A stretch of DNA of 32,609 bases. Origin: Lacinutrix sp. Its GTDB lineage: Bacteria; Bacteroidota; Bacteroidia; Flavobacteriales; Flavobacteriaceae. Both the position numbers and the translations under genes were made by a program. Location: the NCBI RefSeq assembly GCF_023299985.1, contig NZ_JALZVX010000103.1, positions 1 through 32,609 of the forward strand, in the 5' to 3' direction. This document shows, piece by piece, positions 1 through 9,120 of the stretch (positions are counted from its first letter, which is position 1; every line of letters begins with the position of its first letter). The notes beneath the pieces were generated by a model. It saw only the letters and a program-made list of their open reading frames with translations. It did no database searches and was not told the DNA's origin.

Positions 1-31
1 ATTTTTGAAAATGCAGTTTTGAAAGTAAGGT

Positions 32-1009
32 ATGCGTAAAAAATTGGGCAAAAGTTCAAAAAAACGCATAGACTACTATCCTTTTGGGATGCCAATGCCA
101 GATCGTAATGTAGAAGGCGATTATAGATATGGGTATCAAGGTGAATATGCCGAAAAGGATAAAGAAACTGGCTTAAATGCGTTCCAGTTAAGAATGTACG
201 ACAGTCGAATAGGTAGATGGATAAGTCCTGATCCAATGGGTGAGTTCTTTAGCCCTTATCTTGCAATGGGGAATAATCCTATTTCTAAAACAGATCCAAC
301 TGGAGGAAGTACTTCAGATTGCCCAAAATGTCCAGATCCAAATGGACCTTTTATCTTAACAGATGGCATGGAACATGTCTCATCTGATGGACAAACTTAT
401 TCATATGATAAAGAGAACGGTTGGAGTTCGGCACCTATAGTTGATTTAGGAACTACATACAAGACTAATCCTAGAATAAATATAGGGTTGAGTATAATGA
501 AAAATTTAGTAGATGAAAATATAAAATACAGCCAAGCAGGTAATAGAACAAGTTTAACAGGGAACGGTCTCTGTGGTTTAGATTGCTCTGAAACTGTTGC
601 TATATACCTTAAAATGATGGGAACTATGCAAAAAAGAGATGGTTATCTATATACAGGTGTAATGACAAACGAAAAAGATTTTAGAAATGCTATCGGGAGT
701 AATAATATAGATTTTGTAGAAGGAAGTACAGCATCTGATTTTACTCCAAGAGCGGGAGATATTTTTGTGTGGAGAAAATCTAATGGGGTTGGACATACAG
801 GAATTATTTATAGTGTTGATGGGAATAAAGCAACTGTTTTAGAAGCTATTGGGAATGTTGGTAGTTCAGATGAAAGATTTAATAGGAATAATGGCGGATC
901 ATTATCGACTGGTATATCAAGAACCGCAGTTTATAGAATTAATGGTAGAGCTCTTTCTAAACATGCTGGCTGGTACGGATACTTTAGACCTATTAATGTG
1001 AATTTTTAA
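32..1009 (+). CDS. Rhs-family C-terminal tip (RHS core plus variable toxin domain), N-terminally truncated; NlpC/P60-like cysteine peptidase toxin domain
   Basis: RHS core signature YYPFGMPMPDRN...YRYGYQGEYAEKDKETGLNAFQLRMYDSRIGRWISPDPMGEFFSPYLAMGNNPISKTDPTGG, then a variable tail with LDCSETV, GDIFVWRKSNGVGHTGIIY and VLEA (Cys/His arrangement typical of NlpC/P60). The rest of the Rhs barrel is absent. Confidence 0.8.
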   Translation: MRKKLGKSSKKRIDYYPFGMPMPDRNVEGDYRYGYQGEYAEKDKETGLNAFQLRMYDSRIGRWISPDPMGEFFSPYLAMGNNPISKTDPTGGSTSDCPKCPDPNGPFILTDGMEHVSSDGQTYSYDKENGWSSAPIVDLGTTYKTNPRINIGLSIMKNLVDENIKYSQAGNRTSLTGNGLCGLDCSETVAIYLKMMGTMQKRDGYLYTGVMTNEKDFRNAIGSNNIDFVEGSTASDFTPRAGDIFVWRKSNGVGHTGIIYSVDGNKATVLEAIGNVGSSDERFNRNNGGSLSTGISRTAVYRINGRALSKHAGWYGYFRPINVNF

Positions 1010-1014
1010 TTTAA

Positions 1015-1680
1015 ATGAAAATGAAAAAGAAATTTTTATTTAGAGTATTGTTTTCAATACTTATTTTCTTTTCCTGTAAAGAAAAACAATCGAATGAAGA
1101 AAAAATCATAGATGATGCTATTTCAATTCAAAAATCTACAAAAAAAAGCCAACCAGAGAGAAAGGAATTTAAAAGGACTAAGGTCACTTCTGATTATTAT
1201 AATGCATTAGATAGCATATTGAAATGTAGTGATTATGTTTATGTTGATTATTATTTTAGAATGCCAGATTATGGATGTGTGTTTAATCCTGAATTAGTTA
1301 AAGATAATAAACTTGGATGGGCAGATATAATGTTATTTCTAAACAAAAAGGATCAGGCTATATATGACAAATTTTCAGACGATAAATTATATGAAATGGA
1401 AGATGAGTTAAATAATAATTTATCTATACAAAAGATTAAAGAAAATTTTATCCCAATAATATTCCTAATTGAGAGTAAGTATTTGTCTTCAGGCATCAAT
1501 AATGAAATTTTATACTATCCGTCTATTCCATATATGAAAAAATTATTTATGTATGACAACAAAAAAAGTAATTGGTATTTAATTGACTCAATAGAAGTTA
1601 AGCAAGAAAATGATGACAGAAACTGGGTTAATACAAACATTAATAATTTAATTGATAAAGCTGGTAATGGGTCAGATTAG
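1015..1680 (+). CDS. Lipoprotein of unknown function; candidate immunity protein for the adjacent Rhs toxin tip
   Basis: Starts 6 bp after the Rhs ORF; signal peptide with lipobox-like ILIFFSCKEK; otherwise unrecognised. Confidence 0.6.
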   Translation: MKMKKKFLFRVLFSILIFFSCKEKQSNEEKIIDDAISIQKSTKKSQPERKEFKRTKVTSDYYNALDSILKCSDYVYVDYYFRMPDYGCVFNPELVKDNKLGWADIMLFLNKKDQAIYDKFSDDKLYEMEDELNNNLSIQKIKENFIPIIFLIESKYLSSGINNEILYYPSIPYMKKLFMYDNKKSNWYLIDSIEVKQENDDRNWVNTNINNLIDKAGNGSD

Positions 1681-1742
1681 TTGATGTTACAGAAATAATT
1701 TTTAAAATGCTTTAAAACAGTAAATTAAAATATAATCTCAGT

Positions 1743-1780
1743 AGTAAAAAGATGTGCTTATAGTACGTCTTTTTACTTTT
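1743..1780 (+). terminator. Rho-independent-type hairpin downstream of the Rhs/lipoprotein pair
   Basis: agtaaaaagatgt-N9-acgtctttttact (13-bp stem with one G-U pair) followed by ttt. Confidence 0.6.
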
Positions 1781-1876
1781 AAACACATTTAAGAAGCTTA
1801 AAATGCGTTTTTCTATCTTCGTGAAACAAATTAGTTGATAGAAAATATATGAATTGTAGAAAATGTAAAGGTTTTT

Positions 1877-2127
1877 TTATGCAATAGCTTTAAGCTTTAC
1901 CGATTTAATAAGAGCGTCAAGAGTATAGAGAATATGTTCTTTATCTTCACTGCTCATTTTCTGAACGTCAATAATACGTTTTAAGAGACTATTATCTACT
2001 TTACCAAGTAAAATCCAAACTAACATCAAGTCCGTCTGCAATTTTAGAAGCCACTTCAATAGATGGCTTTACTTCATCACGCCCATAACGTCCAATAATA
2101 TCGCCAGAAGTTCCTACTTTTTTACGC
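1877..2127 (-). pseudogene. XRE-family HTH transcriptional regulator, 5'-truncated and frameshifted
   Basis: Minus strand reads KKVGTSGDIIGRYGRDEVKPSIEVASKIADGLDVSLDF then shifts frame to LLGKVDNSLLKRIIDVQKMSSEDKEHILYTLDALIKSVKLKAIA*. N-terminal part of the HTH is missing. Confidence 0.75.
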
Positions 2128-2433
2128 TACAAATTATGTTCATGGTAGTGGTTTAATAGAAGTGTTATTAGTAGAAAACCTAGTTATTAATGGACATAGC
2201 GATAATACATTTTGGAAAGTATTACTTGGTAAGTAAGATTTGTAATCCTGTTTTTAAAATGAATAATAATGTTTCGAAGTTATAAACTTTGAAGAGTTAA
2301 AAACAACAAAACTGTTTTACAAAAGTCTATAAACCTGTATGGTACAGAATAAGTTTTAAAAGCAATAAATTTAGAAATAAAACCATTGCTTTAATTGGTA
2401 ATATATTTATATTTACCTAAACACATTTGTTTA

Positions 2434-3165
2434 ATGACTAGATACATATACTTATTTCTAATAGTAGCTTTTATAACAAGCTGCAAAACCATTTCAATAG
2501 CTCAAGACTATCAAAAAACAACTACTCAAAACATACAATTAGGCACAGTTGGAGAACAAAAAAACTTTGTGTTAGAGCAGGACTATAATCATACAGCATT
2601 GCCAAAATACCAGACGCCAATAAAAGTAAATGTAAGTGTCTTAGATTTTAATAAAACAATACATAAGGCTTTTGCTAATGCAAAAGAGAATCAAAATCAA
2701 GCAATAACTGTTAACTACGTCGACTCTTTAAAGCGTAAACCAAAGTATCTAAAATTAGAGATTGCAGATCGTGTAGCTGTTTTAAATGCATTAAATAGCA
2801 AAGAGAATAAAGATGTATTTAGTTTTTTAGAAACCAAAACAGAAGCGCATTTAATTAGTAGTATTGCTTTGGCGTTAAACCCAAATGATTTAATTGCAAT
2901 CACTGCTGCAGACGAAGTTTTTCTTGAAGTTACAGGAATAAAAAACTACGCTTTAAAGTTGTATAAAAATAAACTAGTACAGCAAACCATTATGTTTAAT
3001 GATGGAGTTGTCTTTGCATATAAAACATCAAGTTGTTGTTGGAAACAAAATGACAAATACCAATTAGAAATTGTAGATTTAGTACAAGGCAGAGATAAGT
3101 GTCCAAGCGATACGTATCGATTTGCAAAACGTGCAAAAAAGAAAATAGATTATTATAAATTATAG
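2434..3165 (+). CDS. Lipoprotein, first gene of the T2SS/T4P-like operon
   Basis: ATG at 2434 gives MTRYIYLFLIVAFITSCKT lipoprotein signal; stop is 3 bp from the next start. ORF track extends to 2395. Confidence 0.65.
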   Translation: MTRYIYLFLIVAFITSCKTISIAQDYQKTTTQNIQLGTVGEQKNFVLEQDYNHTALPKYQTPIKVNVSVLDFNKTIHKAFANAKENQNQAITVNYVDSLKRKPKYLKLEIADRVAVLNALNSKENKDVFSFLETKTEAHLISSIALALNPNDLIAITAADEVFLEVTGIKNYALKLYKNKLVQQTIMFNDGVVFAYKTSSCCWKQNDKYQLEIVDLVQGRDKCPSDTYRFAKRAKKKIDYYKL

Positions 3166-3167
3166 AG

Positions 3168-3830
3168 ATGAAAAATATTAGATTAATTGGATTGTTATTC
3201 ATTCTAATAGTAAGTTGTAGTGATATTATTGGAGTGGAAGACATCTCTGACAAAACAGTAACTATTTTAGCACCAACCGAAGCAGCTATGCTAAACGAAA
3301 CAACTGTTATTTTCTCATGGAACACTTTGGAAGATACAGAACGTTACAAATTACAAATTGTAATGCCAGATTTTGAAAATACCATAGCTATTTTAGAAGA
3401 CACAACTATAACAGCAACAAGTTTTTCTAAAGTAATAAGTGCTGGTAATTATGAGTGGAGAATTCGTGCAGAAAATTCAGACTTTCAAACTGCTTATACA
3501 ACTCAAAGTTTTAGTGTAACTCAAAGTGATGCTGTAGATATTTCTAATGAAACAGTCGTTTTATTAGCACCAACCAATGCTATTATTTTTACAACAACAG
3601 ACACTATTAATTTTTCTTGGGAAACCGTTTTAAATACAGAGACTTATACTGTTCAAATAGCAACACCAAGCTTTGCAAATGCTGTAGAGATTATTGAAAA
3701 TGAAGTAGTGAGTACTACTGGTTTTTCTGTTTCAAATATAGACGCACAAGATTACGAATGGAGAGTGAAAGCACAAAACTCAGATTACGAAACTACGTAT
3801 ACAACTCAAAGTTTTTCTGTTGAAGAATAA
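3168..3830 (+). CDS. Lipoprotein with two tandem ~93-aa beta-sandwich-like (Fn3-like) domains
   Basis: MKNIRLIGLLFILIVSCSD lipobox; internal repeats ISDKTVTILAPTEA...YEWRIRAENSDFQTAYTTQSFSV and ISNETVVLLAPTNA...YEWRVKAQNSDYETTYTTQSFSV. Confidence 0.75.
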   Translation: MKNIRLIGLLFILIVSCSDIIGVEDISDKTVTILAPTEAAMLNETTVIFSWNTLEDTERYKLQIVMPDFENTIAILEDTTITATSFSKVISAGNYEWRIRAENSDFQTAYTTQSFSVTQSDAVDISNETVVLLAPTNAIIFTTTDTINFSWETVLNTETYTVQIATPSFANAVEIIENEVVSTTGFSVSNIDAQDYEWRVKAQNSDYETTYTTQSFSVEE

Positions 3831-4290
3831 AACAAAAACATACATATTATTAGTTGCCGTCTTTGGTCTTTGGGGAACTGTTGCATACAAAATTTTTAAT
3901 GGATTAAATCCTGAAGTATTAGAGATAGATACTCAAGAGTTTAATAATACGTTTAAACCTAAAACAATAGTAGAGAGCGATACGTTTTCGGTTAAAAATG
4001 TAAAAATAGATCCTTTTTTGGGAACATTGTATTCAAATAAAAAAAACAATACTACTTCAAAAAAAATAAAACCGAAAGTTAGTAATAATAAGAACCTTCC
4101 TAAGATTACTTTTAGTGGCTTAATAAAAAAACAAAATACTACAGATCAGGTTTTTGTTTTAAATATAAATAATAGGCAGTATCTTTTAAAAAAGGGACAA
4201 ATAGCAGATAGTGTTACTGTCGTGTCTGGTAATACTAAAGAAGTTGTTGTTAGTTATAATAGCAGGTCGTTAACAATAAAACGTCAATAA
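3820..4290 (+). CDS. Single-TM GspC/PilP-like type II secretion/pilus component
   Basis: TTG start overlapping the previous gene; N-terminal TM, linker with DPFLG, C-terminal FSGLIKKQNTTDQVFVLNINNRQYLLKKGQIADSVTVVSGNTKEVVV resembling the GspC HR/PilP fold; operon context. Confidence 0.55.
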   Translation: MKNKTKTYILLVAVFGLWGTVAYKIFNGLNPEVLEIDTQEFNNTFKPKTIVESDTFSVKNVKIDPFLGTLYSNKKNNTTSKKIKPKVSNNKNLPKITFSGLIKKQNTTDQVFVLNINNRQYLLKKGQIADSVTVVSGNTKEVVVSYNSRSLTIKRQ

Positions 4291-5570
4291 TGTTTATGTT
4301 AAAGCTTAGAGGTGGAGCATTACAATTAACGTTATTTATTATAGTGGTTATTGCACTATTACTCACTTCTTTTATTTTATTAGTACACACACATAAACAA
4401 TTTCAAGTACAAACCGATTTCATTATTGAAACCACTCGAAATACAAATATAGGAGTTGATTACGCTTTACAAAATAGTATTAGTTTAAATGATACAATTA
4501 GTATAGACTTAAAAGATGAAGATTTTAAGAGCATTAAAGTATTGCGTGATTATTGGGGAGTTTTTGAGAAAATAACAGTAGTTTCTCAGATAAAAAACAA
4601 TCAATTCAAAAAAACAGCTTTAATTGGAGCTAAACAAATAGAAAATAATAGAACAGCGTTATATACTCAAAATAACAACAAACCTTTAGTGCTAGTTGGT
4701 AATACTAAAATTGAAGGTGTTACTTATTTACCTAGTCAAGGTGTAAAATCTGGAACTATTTCTAGACAATCCTATTATGGCTCACAACTTATTTATGGAC
4801 AAACGAAAACTGCTTCTAGTTTACCTAAAGTATTAACTGAAACGGTAAATGAGTTAAAAAATATTGAAAGTAAAGTTGGAAAGGTTCAGAGTAATCAATT
4901 TTTAGAAATTGAAATTGGTAAACATTATAATAACTCATTTTTTAAACCAACACAACTTATTTTTTCAAATAGTACTATAAATTTGAGAGGAATAGAATTA
5001 ACAGGGAATATTTTGGTGCAATCAAAGTCTAAAATAGTAGTGTATGCTTCTTCAATATTAAAAGATGTAGTACTTGTAGCACCTGAAATTGAAATTCAAA
5101 ATAATGTTAAAGGGAATTTTCAAGCTATAGCTTCAAAACGGATTAATGTTGGTAAATCTGTAAAACTACAATATCCTTCGGTATTAGTTATAAATGAAAA
5201 GGAAGGGCTTACGAAAGAGCAAGAATCAAATAAACCGATAAAACAAAATCGTATTAGTATTGATGATAATTCCATTATTAAAGGATTGGTGTTTTATTTA
5301 GGAGAGAAGAAGTCTAATAATTATAAAACACAAGTAGAACTCAACGAGAAGGCGATACTAATTGGCGAGTTGTATTGTAACCAGAATACTGAATTAAAAG
5401 GCACAGTTTATGGCACAGTTTATAGTAATAATTTTATAGCTAATCAGTTTGGGTCAGTTTATCAAAATCATATTTATAATGGGACGATAATCGTTAATAA
5501 ACTACCAAAAGAATATGTAGGACTACCATTTAATAACTCTAAAAAGGAAATATTAAAATGGTTATACTAA
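4290..5570 (+). CDS. PilX/GspK-like membrane-anchored protein with beta-solenoid (bactofilin-like) body
   Basis: TAATG stop/start overlap; N-terminal GGALQLTLFIIVVIALLLTSFILLV; C-terminal region with repeated short beta-strand pattern (ILVQSKSKIVVYASSILKDVVLVAPEIEIQNNVKGNFQAIASKRINVG; AILIGELYCNQNTELKGTVYGTVYSNN). Confidence 0.5.
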   Translation: MFMLKLRGGALQLTLFIIVVIALLLTSFILLVHTHKQFQVQTDFIIETTRNTNIGVDYALQNSISLNDTISIDLKDEDFKSIKVLRDYWGVFEKITVVSQIKNNQFKKTALIGAKQIENNRTALYTQNNNKPLVLVGNTKIEGVTYLPSQGVKSGTISRQSYYGSQLIYGQTKTASSLPKVLTETVNELKNIESKVGKVQSNQFLEIEIGKHYNNSFFKPTQLIFSNSTINLRGIELTGNILVQSKSKIVVYASSILKDVVLVAPEIEIQNNVKGNFQAIASKRINVGKSVKLQYPSVLVINEKEGLTKEQESNKPIKQNRISIDDNSIIKGLVFYLGEKKSNNYKTQVELNEKAILIGELYCNQNTELKGTVYGTVYSNNFIANQFGSVYQNHIYNGTIIVNKLPKEYVGLPFNNSKKEILKWLY

Positions 5571-5890
5571 AAAAAGTAAAAAGCTCTACTTTAATGGAGA
5601 CTTTAGTTGCTACAGTTCTTGTTGTTATAGTGTTTATGCTCGCTAGTATGATTTTAAACAACCTGTTTTCAACTACAATAAATAACAATACGCAGGTTAT
5701 AGATACTCATTTAAATGAATTACAGTATTTACTACAAAACGACAAGATAGAGTTGCCTTATACTGAGACTTTTCAAAATTGGAATGTTACTATTGAAAAC
5801 TACCAAGATAATAATCAAGCAGTAACAGAATTCGAAGTAATACATTTAAAAACAAACAAAACTATAAGTTTCATACAAAATGCAAACTAA
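5558..5890 (+). CDS. Minor pseudopilin-like protein (PilV/GspI-type N-terminus)
   Basis: STLMETLVATVLVVIVFMLASMIL: Glu at +5 and hydrophobic helix typical of prepilins; overlaps neighbouring genes. Confidence 0.65.
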   Translation: MVILKKVKSSTLMETLVATVLVVIVFMLASMILNNLFSTTINNNTQVIDTHLNELQYLLQNDKIELPYTETFQNWNVTIENYQDNNQAVTEFEVIHLKTNKTISFIQNAN

Positions 5891-6344
5891 TAAAAAAGTA
5901 CAAGCTTTTACTTTAAGCGAAATGATTGTGGTACTTATCTTAACGAGTATTGTAGTTGGTTTGGCTTTTTCTGTATTAGGATTAGTGCAAAAACAAATGT
6001 TAGCCATCCAAGACAACTATAATAAGAGTTTAGAATTAAACAAATTGGAAACAGTTTTATGGTTAGATTTTAATAGGTATTCTAAAATTGAATATAATAA
6101 TCTTGAAAAAGAACTTAAATTTTCGACAGAATTAGATTCGATGACCTATAGGTTCTTAGAAAGTAAGGTAATAAAAGAACAAGACACCTTTGCTATTCAA
6201 TTACAACAAAAAAAATATTATTTTGAAGGAGATATTATAAGCAATGGGCAAATTGATGCTTTAAAATTAGAAACAACAAAAGACTTTCAAAATCAACAAT
6301 TGTTTATCTTTAAACAAAATGATGCAACAGTATTTATGAACTAA
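5880..6344 (+). CDS. Pseudopilin with prepilin-type cleavage/methylation motif
   Basis: KKVQA|FTLSEMIVVLILTSIVVGLAFSVLGL type III signal sequence. Confidence 0.8.
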   Translation: MQTNKKVQAFTLSEMIVVLILTSIVVGLAFSVLGLVQKQMLAIQDNYNKSLELNKLETVLWLDFNRYSKIEYNNLEKELKFSTELDSMTYRFLESKVIKEQDTFAIQLQQKKYYFEGDIISNGQIDALKLETTKDFQNQQLFIFKQNDATVFMN

Positions 6345-7477
6345 TGGGATTTCAATTAGAGAACATACAAAAAGAAAAAAAGATAAACACAGAGCGTTCT
6401 GAGAAAACGTCTTTTTTACAAAAAGAAATCACGTTTTTTGGAAATGCTTTTTCTAATAAAATTAAGGAAGATTTTTATACTGAATTGAGTGTATTGTTAA
6501 AAGCAGGTATTACACTTAAAGATGCTTTAGAATTGATTCAGGAGGCTTTAAAAAAGAAAAACCATCAAGATAAATTAGGTGTTATTCTAAACGATATTGT
6601 TTCGGGATTAAGCTTATCCGAAACTGTAAAAAAACAAAAAGAATTTACAGATTACGAGTATTATTCACTTAAGATAGGAGAGGAAACAGGAACACTTACA
6701 CAGGTGACAGAACAGTTAGGCGCATTTTATACTCGAAAGAATGAACAACGCAGAAACCTTGTAAGTGCTTTAACTTATCCTATTATCATATTAACTACTG
6801 CTTTATTAGTTGTTATTTTTATGTTGCAGTTTGTGGTGCCAATGTTTCAAGATATTTTTGAACAACAAAAAGTGGAATTACCAGCAATTACAAAAGTTAT
6901 AATTTACGTCTCTAAATTTATGAAAGAATATGCTTGGCTTTTATTATTAATAATATTGGCTTTAATTTTTTCGAGAGCATTTTTTAATAAAAAACTATGG
7001 TTTAAAAAATTTAAAGACCGCTTTGTTTTAAAGCTTCCATTTATTGGTGATTTTGTTAGAACAGTTTATCTCTCACAATTTACTCAAGCAGTTTCTTTAT
7101 TAACAGCTTCTAAAGTGCCCGTAGTTAATAGTATTCAATTGGTAAAACAGATGATTGATTTTTATCCTCTTCAAGACGCATTGGAAACTGTGGAGCAAAG
7201 TATATTAAAAGGGCAATCTTTAAGCGAAAGTTTAAAGCCTCATAAATTATTTGATGCCAAAATGATAGCCTTAGTTAAAGTAGCTGAAGAAACCAATCAA
7301 AATGAGTTTATTTTCGAGCGTTTAAATATGCAATATAATACTCAAGTACAACAACGTTCCAAATTATTATCAACTATCATGGAGCCTTTTATTATATTAA
7401 TTGTTGGTGTTTTAGTTGGTGTAATTTTAATCGCTATGTATTTACCAATGTTTAAGTTGAGTAGTGTTTTAGGATAA
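6344..7477 (+). CDS. Type II secretion system F family protein (GspF/PilC)
   Basis: Two GspF-type repeats (YTELSVLLKAGITLKDALELI ... LSQFTQAVSLLTASKVPVVNSIQLV), three TM segments, KLLSTIMEPFIILIVGVLVGVILIAMYLPMFKL C-terminus. Confidence 0.92.
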   Translation: MGFQLENIQKEKKINTERSEKTSFLQKEITFFGNAFSNKIKEDFYTELSVLLKAGITLKDALELIQEALKKKNHQDKLGVILNDIVSGLSLSETVKKQKEFTDYEYYSLKIGEETGTLTQVTEQLGAFYTRKNEQRRNLVSALTYPIIILTTALLVVIFMLQFVVPMFQDIFEQQKVELPAITKVIIYVSKFMKEYAWLLLLIILALIFSRAFFNKKLWFKKFKDRFVLKLPFIGDFVRTVYLSQFTQAVSLLTASKVPVVNSIQLVKQMIDFYPLQDALETVEQSILKGQSLSESLKPHKLFDAKMIALVKVAEETNQNEFIFERLNMQYNTQVQQRSKLLSTIMEPFIILIVGVLVGVILIAMYLPMFKLSSVLG

Positions 7478-7483
7478 TTTATT

Positions 7484-8749
7484 TTATTGATTCTGCCCAG
7501 CCCAATAAGTCTCCAGTTTCTCAAGATGCTCTTTCTGAGTAGTCTTTACATAAGATAAAAACTGAGCATGACTTCTATGAGTAGTAATAGCCATTATAGT
7601 TTTATCATCAATTTTCCCATAATGGTTGGTTGCAAAACTGCGTCTACAAGTATGAGAGCTTATGAGTTTGTACTTTTCAAAATAACCTTTTTCTTTCCTT
7701 TTGGTTTCTTTATTTAGTAAGCTACCAAGAATTTTATCAGTAAAACCAGCTTCTTCACATAAATCCTTAACATAAAGATTAAATTTTTGATCACTTATAA
7801 TGCGAGGCAGTTCATTATTTCTCTTTTTTAGAATAGCTTTTACTTGAGGATGAATAGGTATTTCTGCTGTATCATCTGTTTTTTCAGTGCCAGCAATAAT
7901 TATACGATTATTAGAGAAGTGAAAATCATGAATACGCTTTAAATCACTTATTCTCAAACCTGTCCAGAGCCCAATAATAAATAAGTCTCTAACATTATCT
8001 AATCTTGGATTATTGTTTAGATCTAATTCGAACAATTGAGTAATTTCTTCAACGTTTAGATACGTGTCAATAGCTTCGTTTGCTTTAAACGTAAACTTAG
8101 AGCTTTCAATTTCTGGATTAGTTTTAAAACCTTCAATTTTAGCCTCTCTAATAAAAGATTTTATTTGACTAACATTTTTCCTGATTAACGAGTTCGCGTA
8201 ATTGCCTTCAAGTTTTAAGTAAGTGGTGAACTCTTTATGAAATTTTAAGTTTATATCAGTAAGCCTAAGTCTAATCTTGTTTATTCTTTCAAATTCTTCA
8301 ATCTTTTTCTTAGTAGATTTATATTTACTGATGGTTGCAGGCGAAATTTGTTTTCCAGTTTTTAAATTAATCCTTGTCTTAGAATCTTCAATGTATTTTT
8401 TAATGTAAGCTAAAAAGTATGTTGACACATCTCCATTGTCTCCAGGTCGCTTTTGGAGTTCCTTAATCGTGTCTTTTAACCATTTTGAGTCGATTGTCTT
8501 TCCATCAAAAAAATCATCATTAAAAGTCATAATGATATATTCTTTGATATTATTAACTTTATCTAGATAGCGTTGTTTTATTTTAGAATCTACAGCAGGT
8601 TTCAAACTTTGCATTTTATTACTCCAAAGTTTAGGATCAATTAATATATTAGATTGTGTATTACAGTCAATATCTTTGCCGTGATAAAATCTAACATTAA
8701 GATTCGACGGATTCTTTTTACTAATTAGGTTAAACTTAATATTTGCCAT
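7484..8749 (-). CDS. Tyrosine-type site-specific recombinase/integrase
   Basis: TGLRISDL (Arg I), SSHTCRRSFATNHYG (H-x-x-R), TTHRSHAQFLSYVKT (His and Tyr nucleophile); SAM-like core-binding domain in the middle. Confidence 0.93.
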   Translation of the reverse strand: MANIKFNLISKKNPSNLNVRFYHGKDIDCNTQSNILIDPKLWSNKMQSLKPAVDSKIKQRYLDKVNNIKEYIIMTFNDDFFDGKTIDSKWLKDTIKELQKRPGDNGDVSTYFLAYIKKYIEDSKTRINLKTGKQISPATISKYKSTKKKIEEFERINKIRLRLTDINLKFHKEFTTYLKLEGNYANSLIRKNVSQIKSFIREAKIEGFKTNPEIESSKFTFKANEAIDTYLNVEEITQLFELDLNNNPRLDNVRDLFIIGLWTGLRISDLKRIHDFHFSNNRIIIAGTEKTDDTAEIPIHPQVKAILKKRNNELPRIISDQKFNLYVKDLCEEAGFTDKILGSLLNKETKRKEKGYFEKYKLISSHTCRRSFATNHYGKIDDKTIMAITTHRSHAQFLSYVKTTQKEHLEKLETYWAGQNQ

Positions 8750-8931
8750 TTAGGGTGTGATTTGATAACGAAGATAATAATAAAATTCCCGATATAATCC
8801 CGAAAAATTACATTTATCTATTAATCTTCATTTTTCATCATTTTATACTTAGTTCTTAAATACATTGATATAATTGACTTTACATAGATTTTTAATTTAA
8901 ATAATGTAATATAAAAACAAGTAAACTTGTT

Positions 8932-8944
8932 CAAGTGGGACCAC
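8932..8944 (+). other. Possible tRNA 3'-end remnant (candidate att site) upstream of the integrase
   Basis: caagtgggaccac resembles T-stem plus acceptor 3' strand of a tRNA with acceptor ggtccca/tgggacc-A, but no complete tRNA cloverleaf is present. Confidence 0.35.
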
Positions 8945-8952
8945 GCTCAAAG

Positions 8953-8978
8953 CCCTTCTATTTTTAGAAGGGTTTTTT
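8953..8978 (+). terminator. Rho-independent terminator
   Basis: cccttcta-tttt-tagaaggg followed by tttttt. Confidence 0.8.
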
Positions 8979-9120
8979 GTTTTATAAATAGTCCATATTT
9001 ATAACAAACAAAACGAATAATAGATAACTACCTACGAATACTAAACGCGTTCAAATTAAACTAGGTTCTCATAATACCTTTGAAGTGTAAACAAACAATA
9101 ACACTCTAAAACAAAACATT

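Noticed and set aside
2715-3325. Minus-strand ORFs 2715-2903 and 2996-3325
   Set aside because: Antisense to well-supported lipoprotein genes; composition looks like shadow ORFs.
7342-7524. Minus-strand ORF 7342-7524
   Set aside because: Antisense to the conserved GspF C-terminus and overlapping the integrase end.
8926-8944. Complete tRNA gene upstream of the integrase
   Set aside because: Only the 3'-end-like segment is present; no D-arm, anticodon arm or full cloverleaf can be drawn.
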